A stretch of 64,000 nucleotides of DNA from Pseudonocardia sulfidoxydans NBRC 16205 (GTDB taxonomy: Bacteria; Actinomycetota; Actinomycetes; Mycobacteriales; Pseudonocardiaceae), in contig NZ_BJVJ01000001.1 of assembly GCF_007989085.1 (NCBI RefSeq), positions 124,001 through 188,000 on the forward strand. Direction: 5' to 3'. The translations under genes were made by a program, and so were the position numbers. Of the stretch, positions 51,694-61,054 are shown piece by piece (position 1 is the stretch's first letter; the number at the start of each line of letters is the position of its first letter). The notes below the pieces were generated by a model. That model was not told the DNA's origin. It saw only the letters and a list, made by a program, of their open reading frames with translations, and did no database searches.

Positions 51694-51737
51694 CCGGCAA
51701 TGGCGAACTACGCTGTGCTCGATCACGCAACATGATC
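51694..51737. promoter_or_regulatory. LysR-type element E4 between the second lysR and the LLM gene
   Basis: GATCACGCAACATGATC (51721-51737) is a symmetric GATCA-N7-TGATC box with a T-N11-A core. It ends 12 nt before the lysR GTG. Leftward, TTCG and ATTG at 51697-51706 weakly resemble the downstream part of E1 and E3, with the spacing off by one base. Confidence 0.55.
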
Positions 51738-51749
51738 GTGGGAGGTCAC

Positions 51750-52619
51750 GTGGAGTTGCGAGAGCTGCGTTCGTTCGTCGCTGTCGCCGAGGAGCTCCAT
51801 TTCGGCCGGGCTGCCACCAGGCTGGGGCTCGTCCAGCCGGCCGTGAGCCAACACCTCGGTCGCCTCGAACGCGAGCTCGGCCTGCGTCTGCTGGAACGTT
51901 CGCCACATCGTGTCGCGCTCACTGCCGCGGGCCGGCAGCTACTCGCGGAGGTGCGCGCGGCACTGGCGGCAATCGACCGGGTCCGCGACGTCGCCGACAC
52001 GATCGGCCGACGGCTCGGACACACGATCCGGATCGGCACGACCCCCGGGCTCGACAAGCGACTCGCCGACGGGGTGACCGCCCTGTACGAGTCGGCGCCG
52101 GGGAGCGAGCTCGTGCTCGTCGAGGGCGACGCCGTGGCGAACACCGCCGGGGTCGCCTCGGGGGCGCTCGACGCCGCGCTCGTGCGCGGGACCGGTCCCG
52201 GCGGCGTGGTCGTGGGGCACGACCCGATCTCGCTGATCGTCCCCGCCGCCCACGACACGGCACGGATGGGCGCGGTCCCCTTCGCCGCCCTCTCCGATCT
52301 ACGGCTGCGGCTGCCGGCTCGGCGCGCCGATCCCGTCCTCCACGACGCCGTACTCGGCTGGTGTGCCGCAACCGGTGTGGTCCCTCGCCGTGGACGCGAC
52401 GTGGTGTCCGTCGACGACGCCGCCCTCGAGATCGGCACCGGGGGTCGCGAGTGGACCGCGGTGCACGGCGACACCTGGCACCCGGCCACCTGCTCGGTCG
52501 TGCTCCGTCCCGCCGACCCGGCTCTGACCGTGCCGATCCGGCTCCTGCTGCCACCCGACGCACGCTGCACCGACGTCGTCGTCGAGGCCTTCCGCCCGCG
52601 CCGAGGCGACAACCGGTAG
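51750..52619 (+). CDS. LysR family transcriptional regulator (second)
   Basis: 289 residues from GTG 51750, chosen because GGGAGG lies just upstream and the protein then begins VELRELRSFVAVAEELHFGR as is normal for the family; ATG 51732 would overlap the operator. The helix-turn-helix continues VQPAVSQHLGRLERELGLRL. It precedes the second ABC importer, separated by 197 nt, and is divergent from an LLM gene. Confidence 0.9.
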   Translation: MELRELRSFVAVAEELHFGRAATRLGLVQPAVSQHLGRLERELGLRLLERSPHRVALTAAGRQLLAEVRAALAAIDRVRDVADTIGRRLGHTIRIGTTPGLDKRLADGVTALYESAPGSELVLVEGDAVANTAGVASGALDAALVRGTGPGGVVVGHDPISLIVPAAHDTARMGAVPFAALSDLRLRLPARRADPVLHDAVLGWCAATGVVPRRGRDVVSVDDAALEIGTGGREWTAVHGDTWHPATCSVVLRPADPALTVPIRLLLPPDARCTDVVVEAFRPRRGDNR

Positions 52620-52816
52620 TCCGCCGCGGCGTGGAACTCGTGCCGCGGCGTACGTGCGGGGCCACGCGCCAGGGACGGGCGCGCGCCTGGCAGATGGTAG
52701 CCAGATGATCAGTTTGCGGATACTCTTCCGTAAATCTTGGATCCCACTCACGGCCATTGTCGGTCGCCGCCTGCGGCTTCCCGATTTCGGCCCGTCACCC
52801 GGCGATAGGAGAGTCC

Positions 52817-54457
52817 ATGGCTAGGTCGGCTTCGGACCGGCGGAGACGCCATCGGCGCGTCCCCTCGCCCCGACGTGTGCGGATCGTGGCGCCCGTGCTG
52901 GTGGCCCTCGTCGCGACCCTGCTCGCCGCGTGCGGCGGTGGGACGCGGTCGCAGCAGGACACCGGCGGCGGTGCCGACGCAGGCTTCGCCACCGGCGAGA
53001 TCGACCGCGACGCGACGATCCGATACGCCGGCACGGCGCCGCCGACCTCCTTCGACCCGATGACCAGTCAGTCCGAACTGGACATGCCCTGGCTCGCCCC
53101 GGCGTACGACCGGCTGACCGCTGTCGATGAGGCCGGCGCACCCGTGCCGCAGCTGGCGACCCGCTGGGAGCTCTCCCCCGACGGCAAGGCGCTGACACTT
53201 CAGCTGCGCCAGGGGGTCACCTACTCCGACGGGACGCCCTTCGATGCAGCGTCGGTGAAGGCGAACCTCGACCGCTACCGGACCAGCGAGAAGTCCCGGC
53301 TCAAGAACGACATCCTGATGATCACCGGTGTCGACGTCGCCGACGCGTCGACCGTGACGATCCGCGTGACGGGCTCGGGCGGCGCACTGCTGAACGTGCT
53401 GGCGTCCCGGGTCGGGATGATGGTGTCACCGGCGGCCTTCGCGAACCCCGACCTCGACCAGAAGCCGGTGGGCGCCGGCGCCATGGTCCTCACCGGCGTC
53501 CGGCCCAAGACGGAGTACGTCTTCACCCGGCGCGCCGACTACTGGGATCCCGAGGCCTTCCGCTACAAGACGCTCGTCTTCTCCGTGAACGACGGGTCCA
53601 GTGTGGTCAACCTGCTGCGCACCGACGCGCTCGACTACGCCCGGCTGGCGGGGCCCGCCGCACTCGAGGCCGAGGCGGCGGGAATCCGCCTCTACCGCGC
53701 GCACAGCATCTCGGGCGCCCGGATCCTGCTCAACCCCACGCGCAGCAAGCTCGGCTCCAAGGAGGTCCGGCAGGCGATCAGCCTGGCCATCGACCGCGAC
53801 GCCACCTCCCAGGTCGCCTTCAACGGCGACTGCGTCAAGACCGTGCAGCCGTTCCCCGAGGGCTACTTCGCCCACTCCGCCACCGTCGATGCCGAACGCG
53901 AGGAGTGGGGCTACACGCGCAACGTCGCAAAGGCCAAGGAGCTGCTCGCCCGGGCCGGGCTGCCCGAGGGCTTCGAGATGGACATGCTCGTGCCCGGGGT
54001 CCCCACGACCCAGACCCGCGCCGTCCTCTTCCAGCAGAACCTCGCCGAGATCGGGATCACGGTGAACCTGCGGGTCGTCGACGTGATCCAGGCCCGAGTC
54101 CTGTTCGGACAGGGCGAGGGTGACTCCTACGCCGGCGACGGTGCCTCCTACACCGACCCGTCCGTCTTCGCCGCCCAGCACTACCTCACGGGCGGGTCGT
54201 CCAACCCGGGCAACCTCACCGACCCCGAACTGACAGCTTTGATCGACCAGGCCGCGGGCCCGCTCGACATCAACGCTCGCACCGCGCTCTACGACCACGT
54301 GTTCGCCCGCGCGTTCGAGCTCGGCCCGGTCCACGTCTATCTCTGCCACCACGCGCTGCCGCTGGGCTACCAGAACGACGTCGTCGGTCTGGACAGGTTC
54401 GACGGCGCCGCAGGCAGCGATGTGCTGCGCGGTGCCGCGAAGGTCAGGACCACCTGA
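52817..54457 (+). CDS. ABC transporter substrate-binding lipoprotein (peptide/nickel family 5)
   Basis: 546 residues from ATG 52817 with AGGAGAG upstream; an in-frame GTG at 52757 lacks a site. A very basic n-region (RRRRHRR), hydrophobic core and lipobox LAAC with Cys39 mark a lipoprotein. The domain shows PPTSFDPMTSQSELDMPWLA, YDRLTAVDEAGAPVPQLATR and YSDGTPFDAASVKANLDRYR. First gene of importer C. Confidence 0.91.
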   Translation: MARSASDRRRRHRRVPSPRRVRIVAPVLVALVATLLAACGGGTRSQQDTGGGADAGFATGEIDRDATIRYAGTAPPTSFDPMTSQSELDMPWLAPAYDRLTAVDEAGAPVPQLATRWELSPDGKALTLQLRQGVTYSDGTPFDAASVKANLDRYRTSEKSRLKNDILMITGVDVADASTVTIRVTGSGGALLNVLASRVGMMVSPAAFANPDLDQKPVGAGAMVLTGVRPKTEYVFTRRADYWDPEAFRYKTLVFSVNDGSSVVNLLRTDALDYARLAGPAALEAEAAGIRLYRAHSISGARILLNPTRSKLGSKEVRQAISLAIDRDATSQVAFNGDCVKTVQPFPEGYFAHSATVDAEREEWGYTRNVAKAKELLARAGLPEGFEMDMLVPGVPTTQTRAVLFQQNLAEIGITVNLRVVDVIQARVLFGQGEGDSYAGDGASYTDPSVFAAQHYLTGGSSNPGNLTDPELTALIDQAAGPLDINARTALYDHVFARAFELGPVHVYLCHHALPLGYQNDVVGLDRFDGAAGSDVLRGAAKVRTT

Positions 54458-54537
54458 CCGGGTGGGGTCGCCGGCGCACCCGGCGGCCCCCACCCACCGT
54501 CCTTACCGGCCCCCGCGCCTGCAGAGGAGGACTGCCG

Positions 54538-55485
54538 ATGGTCACGATCGTCGGTCGGCGCATCGTCGCGATCGTCCCGGTGCTGCTCATCGTGAGCTTC
54601 CTGACGTTCTCGCTGACCTACCTCGTCCCCGGCGACGCTGCCTCGATCGCCGCCGGCGACAACGCCTCCGCCGAGCAGATCGAGCTCGTCCGCCGCCAGC
54701 TCGGGCTCGACCGGCCGTTCCTCGCCCAGTACGCGAGCTGGCTGTGGCACGTCGTGCAGGGCGGGCTGGGCACCTCGTTGCTCAGCAGCCGCTCGGTGCT
54801 CACCTCGCTGACCGAGGCGCTGCCGGTGACGTTGTCGCTGACCCTGCTGGCAATGCTGTTCGCGATCGCCGCCGGGTTGCTCCTCGGGATCGTTGCCGGC
54901 CTGCGCCCGGGCAGTGCCCTCGACCGCATCGCGACGACGGTGGCCTCGCTGGGGATCTCGATGCCCAGCTTCTGGCTCGCCCTGATCCTGGTCAACGTCG
55001 TGGCCCTCCAGCTCGGCCTCGCCCCCGTCGCCGGGTACACCTCGATCGCCGAGGGCGGTCTCACCGGATGGTTCCAGCACCTGCTGCTCCCGGCCGTCGC
55101 CCTCGGCACGATCACCGCGGCCGAGCTGACCCGGCAGACTCGCGCGGGCGTCGTCGACGTGAGCGAGCAGGACTACATCCGCACGGCGGTGGCCAAAGGC
55201 CTGCCGACCCGGCTGGTCGTCGTCAAGCACACGCTGAAGAACGCCGCGATCCCCGTCGTGACGGTGCTGGGCCTGCAGTTCGGCGGGCTCGTCGGCGGCG
55301 CCATCGTGATCGAACGGATCTTCGGGCTGCCCGGGCTGGGGACCCTCGCGATCGACTCCGTGCTCAACCAGGACTTCCCGGTCGTGCAGGGGCTCGTCCT
55401 GATGATCACGCTGTTCGTGCTGCTCGTCAGCCTCCTGGTCGACACCTCCTACCTGTACTTCAACCCGAAGGTGAGGCAGTCGTGA
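54538..55485 (+). CDS. ABC transporter permease (DppB type)
   Basis: 315 residues from ATG 54538, AGAGGAGG 6 nt upstream. FLTFSLTYLVPGDAASIAAG, LVRRQLGLDRPFLAQYASWL, the EAA-like RTAVAKGLPTRLVVVKHTLK and IFGLPGLGTLAIDSVLNQDF are standard DppB marks. The stop overlaps the next start (GTGA). Confidence 0.93.
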   Translation: MVTIVGRRIVAIVPVLLIVSFLTFSLTYLVPGDAASIAAGDNASAEQIELVRRQLGLDRPFLAQYASWLWHVVQGGLGTSLLSSRSVLTSLTEALPVTLSLTLLAMLFAIAAGLLLGIVAGLRPGSALDRIATTVASLGISMPSFWLALILVNVVALQLGLAPVAGYTSIAEGGLTGWFQHLLLPAVALGTITAAELTRQTRAGVVDVSEQDYIRTAVAKGLPTRLVVVKHTLKNAAIPVVTVLGLQFGGLVGGAIVIERIFGLPGLGTLAIDSVLNQDFPVVQGLVLMITLFVLLVSLLVDTSYLYFNPKVRQS

Positions 55486-56369
55486 CGGTCGTGGACGCGC
55501 CCGAGCCCGCATCGGCCCGGGCCCGCTCGCCGATGCAGGTGTTCACGCGGCGGGTGCTGCGCAGCAAGGTCAACCTGGCGTGTCTGGTGTTCCTGGGGCT
55601 CGTCGTGGTGTGTGCGGTGTTCGCGCCGCTGCTCGCCCCGTTCGACCCGAACCTGCAGCACCTCGACAGCCGCTACCTGCCCCCGTTCAGCGGGCCGTAC
55701 GTGTTCGGCACCGACGACCTCGGGCGCGACGTGCTCAGCCGCGCCCTCCTCGCCAGCCGGGTCTCGGTGGTCGCGCCGCTGATCTCGGTCGGTGTGGCCC
55801 TCACACTCGGCGTCTCGTTCGGGCTCGCCGCCGGCTATGTCGGTGGCTGGGTCGACTCCGTGCTCAGCCGGCTGGCCGACGCGGTCAACGCGATCCCCGC
55901 GCTCGTCCTCGCCCTCGCGGTGATCGCGGTGCTGGGCCCGGGGCTGGTCAACGCCATGCTCGCCGTCGGCCTCGCCTCGGCGCCGCGACTGTTCCGGGTC
56001 GTGCGCGGGGCCACGCTCGCCGTGCGCGAGGAGACCTACATCGAGGCGGCCACCGTCGTCGGTTGCTCGAGCCTGCGCACAGTCGCCGTGCACGTGCTGC
56101 CGAACGTCCGCTCGCCGCTGCTCGTGCAGACCAGCCTGCTGATGTCGTTCGCGCTACTCGCCGAGGCCTCGCTGAGCTTCCTGGGACTCGGTATCCAGCC
56201 CCCCGAACCCAGCTGGGGAGCGATGCTGCGCACCGCGTTCGAGCAGCAGTTCCTCGGACCCTGGCTGGTGGTCGTCCCCGGCCTGCTGATCATGTGCACG
56301 GTCCTTTCGTTCAACCTGCTCGGCGACGGCATCCGCGACGCCATCGGCCGCGAGCGGGGCACCCGGTGA
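55482..56369 (+). CDS. ABC transporter permease (DppC type)
   Basis: 295 residues from GTG 55482. YVFGTDDLGRDVLSRALLAS, then the transport domain with EAATVVGCSSLRTVAVHVLP and SFLGLGIQPPEPSWGAML. Coupled by 4-nt overlaps on both sides. Confidence 0.93.
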   Translation: MTVVDAPEPASARARSPMQVFTRRVLRSKVNLACLVFLGLVVVCAVFAPLLAPFDPNLQHLDSRYLPPFSGPYVFGTDDLGRDVLSRALLASRVSVVAPLISVGVALTLGVSFGLAAGYVGGWVDSVLSRLADAVNAIPALVLALAVIAVLGPGLVNAMLAVGLASAPRLFRVVRGATLAVREETYIEAATVVGCSSLRTVAVHVLPNVRSPLLVQTSLLMSFALLAEASLSFLGLGIQPPEPSWGAMLRTAFEQQFLGPWLVVVPGLLIMCTVLSFNLLGDGIRDAIGRERGTR

Positions 56370-57421
56370 GCCCGGAGCCGCTGCTGCGGATCCGCGACCT
56401 GCGCATCGAGTTCGCCGACGACGACGGCTGGCAGCGAGTCGTCGACGGCGCCCACCTCGACGTCCGACCGGGCGGGGCCCGCGCGCTCGTGGGCGAGTCA
56501 GGGTCCGGGAAGACCGTCACCGCCCTGGCCGTGATGGGGCTGCTGCCGCGCCGGCACAGCCGCATCCCCACCGGCCGGATCGAGCTCGCCGGCCAGAACC
56601 TGCTCGACCTCACCGAGAGGCAGCTGCGCCCGATCCGCGGCACCGAGCTCGCCATGATCTTCCAAGAACCCATGACCAGCCTCAACCCCGCCTACACCGT
56701 CGGCGAGCAGATCGCCGAGACGGTCCGGGTGCACACCGGCGCGTCACGCAAGGACGCATGGCGGCGGGCCGTCGAGGTCCTCGGCGAGGTCGGTATCCCG
56801 GCCGCTGCACGACGCGCCGCCGAGTACCCGCACACCTTCAGCGGCGGAATGCGCCAGCGCGTCATGATCGCGATGGCGATCTCGTGCCGTCCGAAGCTCC
56901 TCATCGCCGACGAGCCCACCACCGCCCTCGACGTCACCGTCCAGGCCGCCATCCTCGCGCTGCTCCGCGAGCTGCAGGAAACCACGTCGATGGCGGTGCT
57001 GCTGGTCACCCACGATCTCGGGGTCGTCGCCGACTTCTGCGACGACGTCACCGTGATGTACGCCGGGCAGCCGGTCGAGGAGGCCGACACCGTCGAGCTC
57101 TTCGCCTCGCCCCGGCACCCCTACACCTCTGGGCTGCTGCGGGCCATGCCCCAGTCCGCGCACCCCGGCCTGGACCTGAGTTCCATCCCCGGCGTCGTGC
57201 CCCGCGCCGACCGTATGCCCCCCGGCTGCCGCTTCCACCCCCGCTGCAGCCACGCGCAGGAAGGGCTCTGCGACATCGTCGAACCGGACCTCCTCCCCCT
57301 CGACGGCACCCGCGCCAGCCGCTGCCTGCGCATCCAGCGCGGCGAGCTCGACGAGCTGTCGCGGATCGTCGACGACCGCGTCGTGGCGGCCCGCGCCGAC
57401 CTGGACCGGAGGAGCTCGTGA
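56366..57421 (+). CDS. ABC transporter ATP-binding protein (DppD type)
   Basis: 351 residues from GTG 56366. Walker A LVGESGSGKTVTALAVMGLL, Q-loop IFQEPMTSLNPAYTVGEQIA, signature TFSGGMRQRVMIAMAI, Walker B LLIADEPTTALDVTVQAAIL. The C-terminal oligopeptide-ATPase extension has the CRFHPRCSHAQEGLC cysteine cluster. Confidence 0.93.
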   Translation: MSPEPLLRIRDLRIEFADDDGWQRVVDGAHLDVRPGGARALVGESGSGKTVTALAVMGLLPRRHSRIPTGRIELAGQNLLDLTERQLRPIRGTELAMIFQEPMTSLNPAYTVGEQIAETVRVHTGASRKDAWRRAVEVLGEVGIPAAARRAAEYPHTFSGGMRQRVMIAMAISCRPKLLIADEPTTALDVTVQAAILALLRELQETTSMAVLLVTHDLGVVADFCDDVTVMYAGQPVEEADTVELFASPRHPYTSGLLRAMPQSAHPGLDLSSIPGVVPRADRMPPGCRFHPRCSHAQEGLCDIVEPDLLPLDGTRASRCLRIQRGELDELSRIVDDRVVAARADLDRRSS

Positions 57422-58449
57422 GACAGCCGGCCGAGGCGGTCTCGGCACCCACCGAGCCGGCCCCGCTCCTCGAGGTCGAGGACCTGCGGAAGTCCTTCCC
57501 CCGGGGCGGAGGCCTGCTGGGCAGGCGAGGCACCGCCGTCCGCGCCGTCGACGGCGTCAGCTTCACCATTCGGGCCGGCGAGACCCTCGGCATCGTCGGC
57601 GAGTCCGGCTCCGGTAAGTCCACCACCGGCCGGCTCCTGCTGCGCCTGCTCGAACCCGACTCCGGGCGACTGCACTTCGACGGCCGGGACCTGCTCGCCG
57701 AGTCACGCTCGGCGTTCCGCCACCGCCGCCGCGACCTGCAGATGATCTTCCAGGACCCCTACGCCTCCCTCGACCCCACCAAGACCATCGGGACGTCGGT
57801 CGGTGAACCCCTGCGAATCTTCGACAAACTGGCTCGCCGCGAACGCGACAACCGCGTCCGCGAGCTGCTCGGCCTGGTCGGCCTGCGCCCGGACCACCTC
57901 AGCCGCTACCCGTCCGAGATGTCCGGCGGGCAACGCCAGCGCGTCGCCATCGCCCGGGCACTGTCCGTGGCGCCACGCCTCCTGGTAGCCGACGAGGCCG
58001 TGTCCGCCCTGGACGTATCGACGCAGTCGGACGTGCTCAACCTCATGCGCCGCCTGCAACGCGAGCTCGACCTCACCTACCTGTTCATCTCCCACAACCT
58101 CAGCGTCGTCCGGCACATGAGCGACCGGATCGCGGTGATGTATCTCGGCCGGATCGTGGAGATCGGCCCAGCCGACCAGGTCCATCTCGAGCCCCGGCAC
58201 CCCTACACGCGCGCCCTGCTGTCGGCGATCCCGGTGCCCGACCCCCTGGTCCAGCGGACGCGCCCGCGGATCGTGTTGACCGGCGACGTCCCTGACCCCG
58301 CCCATCCGCCGCAGGGCTGCAACTTCGTCACCCGGTGCCCGCACGCCGCCCCGGTATGTCACGAGGTCGATCCGGTGCTGGAACCCGACGGCGGCGGGTA
58401 CGCGGTCGCTTGTCACATGAGCGGGGTGACGCGAGAACGCCAGAGATAG
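57418..58449 (+). CDS. ABC transporter ATP-binding protein (DppF type)
   Basis: 343 residues from GTG 57418. Walker A IVGESGSGKSTTGRLLLRLL, Q-loop MIFQDPYASLDPTKTIGTSV, signature MSGGQRQRVAIARALSVAPR. The Walker B region reads LVADEAVSALDVSTQ: the usual DEP is DEA, but the catalytic Glu is kept. A C-terminal Cys cluster CNFVTRCPHAAPVC is present. Last gene of importer C. Confidence 0.92.
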   Translation: MRQPAEAVSAPTEPAPLLEVEDLRKSFPRGGGLLGRRGTAVRAVDGVSFTIRAGETLGIVGESGSGKSTTGRLLLRLLEPDSGRLHFDGRDLLAESRSAFRHRRRDLQMIFQDPYASLDPTKTIGTSVGEPLRIFDKLARRERDNRVRELLGLVGLRPDHLSRYPSEMSGGQRQRVAIARALSVAPRLLVADEAVSALDVSTQSDVLNLMRRLQRELDLTYLFISHNLSVVRHMSDRIAVMYLGRIVEIGPADQVHLEPRHPYTRALLSAIPVPDPLVQRTRPRIVLTGDVPDPAHPPQGCNFVTRCPHAAPVCHEVDPVLEPDGGGYAVACHMSGVTRERQR

Positions 58450-58571
58450 GACTCCGGCCCCATCGAGCAAGGACGCGGACATCGTGAATCTGCTGCACCT
58501 ACGGACGCCTTCGAGCGGGACGACTCGCGCGTGGGCCGGGCCGACCTGATCTCGGCAGGTAGGCACGCCGG

Positions 58572-59195
58572 CTAGGGATTCTGCCGCTCCTGGTCGGGAC
58601 GGGCCTCGTATCCGAGTAGATGATCCAGCAGATCGAGCATTTCCGTGTGTCCCCGACGATGGCCGAGAAGGATTTCGAGCAACGAGCCGTAGACCGCCGC
58701 CTGGATGAGGGCGGCGAGTCCCAGCCTGCGGGATTCGTCGCCTTCGAATCCGAGTCTCGCGACCGCGCTGTCGAGGTGTTTCTCGTACGTCGACAGAATG
58801 CCGTCGAGTCGCGGTCCGACATGAGCCCGCATCTCCTCGTCATTCGCACCCATGGCGACGGTCTCGAGCCATCGCTTCGCCAGTCCCGAGTCGACGTTGG
58901 TCGTCCCGATCGAGGCGAGGTAGTCGTGCCACCGCTGCGCGTCGGAGGTGCCCGTACCGGCCGCGAACGCGACGCGGGCCTGCTCGTCGGACTGCGCCCC
59001 GATCCTGTCGACCACGCGCATCATGACGTGGCCGACCGAGCCGAAGTGGTAGTGGACGGTGGCCTGGTTGATCCCGGCCTCGCTCGCCAGCCGTCGCGTG
59101 CTGATGGCGGCGTATCCGTCCTTCTCCAGAATTTCCTCGGCCGCCCTCAGAATGCTTTCCTTGGGATCTGGCTTCTCTCGTCTTTCAGAGGTCAA
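58572..59195 (-). CDS. TetR/AcrR family regulator
   Basis: 207 residues from TTG 59195, with GAGG 6-9 nt upstream; no ATG or GTG fits better. Helix-turn-helix: ILRAAEEILEKDGYAAISTR and LASEAGINQATVHYHFGSVG. The C-terminal domain is of the TetR_C type found next to fatty-acid and acyl-CoA genes. It lies 102 nt downstream of the acyl-CoA operon on the same strand and probably controls it. Confidence 0.87.
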   Translation of the reverse strand: MTSERREKPDPKESILRAAEEILEKDGYAAISTRRLASEAGINQATVHYHFGSVGHVMMRVVDRIGAQSDEQARVAFAAGTGTSDAQRWHDYLASIGTTNVDSGLAKRWLETVAMGANDEEMRAHVGPRLDGILSTYEKHLDSAVARLGFEGDESRRLGLAALIQAAVYGSLLEILLGHRRGHTEMLDLLDHLLGYEARPDQERQNP

Positions 59196-59297
59196 TGTAT
59201 CCTCGCCGGGGATCGCAGTTCCGCCTGAGCGCGTTCAGTCTACAGTTCGAACCCGAATACGAATCGATCCGCCATTTCCGGCGATCGGAACGACCGG

Positions 59298-60098
59298 TCA
59301 TCGGTGCCGCCCACCGTTCGATGTTCGCATCAGTACGGCGTCCGCGCGCTCGAGGAACATCGGAGAGGTCAACAGACGGGTCTGCCACTCGAGACACATG
59401 GAGAGGTGCTCGTCGAGTGCAGCCACCGTGTCGGCCCGGTTCAGATACGTGTACGCCTCGAGCGTCGCACTCGGTAGGCGGGCGAGCTCGGCCGCACGTT
59501 CCTCGGCCTGTGCCACGGCTGTCCGCCCGGACGGCGCGGGCCCGGTGTCGTCCGACGCGGCCCGGTCGGTGAGACCGAGTCGATGAGCAGCTTCCGCGTC
59601 GATCTTCGGGTCCGTGGCCAGGAGATGCCACAGGGCCGCGGGGGCGAGTCTTCGTAGCAGCAGCTCGCCCCCGGTGCCGGGAATGATGCCCAGTGCCGCC
59701 CAGCCTTGTCGGAGCCATCCGGACGGTCCGACGAACCGGATGTCGCACATGAGAGCGAGGTCCATACCCAGCCCGACGGCAGCACCGTCGACAGCGGCGA
59801 TGGTCGGCACCGGAAGCCGGAGCATTGCCCGGGGAAGCTCCTGGAAGGTCGAGTAGAGGAGGTCGCGGACCACGGCCGCCCCGCGCCGCGCGACCTCGCG
59901 GATCGCCGCGAGGTCACCGCCGGCGCAGAAGGCACCGTCCCCGGTGAGCACCATGACCTTGACGTCGGGACGCCGCGCGACGTCGGAGAGCGCTGCGACG
60001 AGTTCTTCCACGTCGGAGGGCCCGAGGGCGTTCCGACGGCTCCGCCAGGCCAGCGTCACGCGGGCGACCCCGTCGGAGGTTCGGACGTCCACCGCCAT
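59298..60098 (-). CDS. Enoyl-CoA hydratase/isomerase-family (crotonase-fold) protein lacking the usual Glu pair
   Basis: 266 residues from ATG 60098, ATGA overlap with the upstream dehydrogenase. Crotonase oxyanion segments FCAGGDLAAI and VDGAAVGLGMDLALMCDIRF are intact. Where hydratases have PE-x-x-LG and a second Glu in the helix after PGxGGTQ, this protein has RQGWAALGIIPGTGGELLLR and then ALWHLLATD. So the hydratase glutamates appear to be replaced; another crotonase reaction (isomerase, hydrolase or decarboxylase) is likely. Confidence 0.87.
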   Translation of the reverse strand: MAVDVRTSDGVARVTLAWRSRRNALGPSDVEELVAALSDVARRPDVKVMVLTGDGAFCAGGDLAAIREVARRGAAVVRDLLYSTFQELPRAMLRLPVPTIAAVDGAAVGLGMDLALMCDIRFVGPSGWLRQGWAALGIIPGTGGELLLRRLAPAALWHLLATDPKIDAEAAHRLGLTDRAASDDTGPAPSGRTAVAQAEERAAELARLPSATLEAYTYLNRADTVAALDEHLSMCLEWQTRLLTSPMFLERADAVLMRTSNGGRHR

Positions 60099-61054
60099 CA
60101 GACGTCCTCGTGGCGGAAGCCCGCGAGAACGAGCGAGGGCGGCGAGCTGTGGGTGACTCGGCGCTCCAGGATCGCCGCACGGGCGGCGTCGACCCCGAGC
60201 AGGCCCCGGAGCCAGCGCATCCCCCAGGTCAGCTCGTTGAGGAAGGCTTCGTTGGTGTGGCCGTTCGCGCCGAAGGCGTGATGACAGATGTCGCCCACCT
60301 GCTTGGTGAGACGTGCGGCGTTCACCGCCAGGAGCGCTGCGGCGACCGTCGCATCCGGTCGTTCCCCCGTGATCCGCCACGCCGCGTCGAGGACCATCAG
60401 ACGCAGACCCTCGGCCGACACCTTCGCCTCCGCCAGCGGGAACTGCACGGCCTGGAAGGTCCCGATGGCCCTGCCGAACTGGACACGCTGCGCGACATAG
60501 TCCCTGGTGAGATCGACGGCTCCGAGCGCGAGTCCGGTCAGCAGTGCCCCGCCGAGAGTCCATCGCAGCGCCCGCTGCTCGGGAGTAGGCAGGGCAGCCG
60601 GTCGGGCGCCGGTCCACCATCCGTGGGGATGCAGATATGAGGTGTGTAGATGCGGCAGTCCACCCCGACCCAACTCGCCCCCACCCGCGAGGTCGACGAC
60701 CACATCGGCGACCGCACCCCAGCCGACCGGCACCGGTCCGGCACCCGCCCGCTCGACGCAGCCTGTCACCACCGAGCCCTTCTCGAGTTCGGACGAGAGT
60801 CCGGGGCCGGCGGCGCTCTCGGCCAGCCGCGCCTCGAACAGCGGTCCCGGGAGGCCCTTGCGCGCGACCTCCATGAACCCCACGACGGTGTCGAGGACGG
60901 TCTCGCCCTCCTGGGTACGCAGCAGTCCCCGCTCTGCGAACTGCTCCCATTCCTGCCTGTCGAACCCCGGACGGACCGGACGACGGTCGGTCCAACGGGC
61001 GAGCTCCCTGCGGAAGTCCTCGGTCGTGTCCGGCAGAGCGAAGTCCATCGTCAT
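60098..61054 (-). CDS. Acyl-CoA dehydrogenase family protein, small subunit-like
   Basis: 318 residues from ATG 61054 (overlapping the upstream stop). Shorter than usual (about 380) and divergent in the middle domain. The C-terminal helical domain keeps RVQFGRAIGTFQAVQFPLAE and QVGDICHHAFGANGHTNEAF. Paired with the full-length dehydrogenase next to it, the two may form a heteromeric alpha2beta2 enzyme, as seen in steroid-degradation acyl-CoA dehydrogenases. Confidence 0.88.
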   Translation of the reverse strand: MTMDFALPDTTEDFRRELARWTDRRPVRPGFDRQEWEQFAERGLLRTQEGETVLDTVVGFMEVARKGLPGPLFEARLAESAAGPGLSSELEKGSVVTGCVERAGAGPVPVGWGAVADVVVDLAGGGELGRGGLPHLHTSYLHPHGWWTGARPAALPTPEQRALRWTLGGALLTGLALGAVDLTRDYVAQRVQFGRAIGTFQAVQFPLAEAKVSAEGLRLMVLDAAWRITGERPDATVAAALLAVNAARLTKQVGDICHHAFGANGHTNEAFLNELTWGMRWLRGLLGVDAARAAILERRVTHSSPPSLVLAGFRHEDV

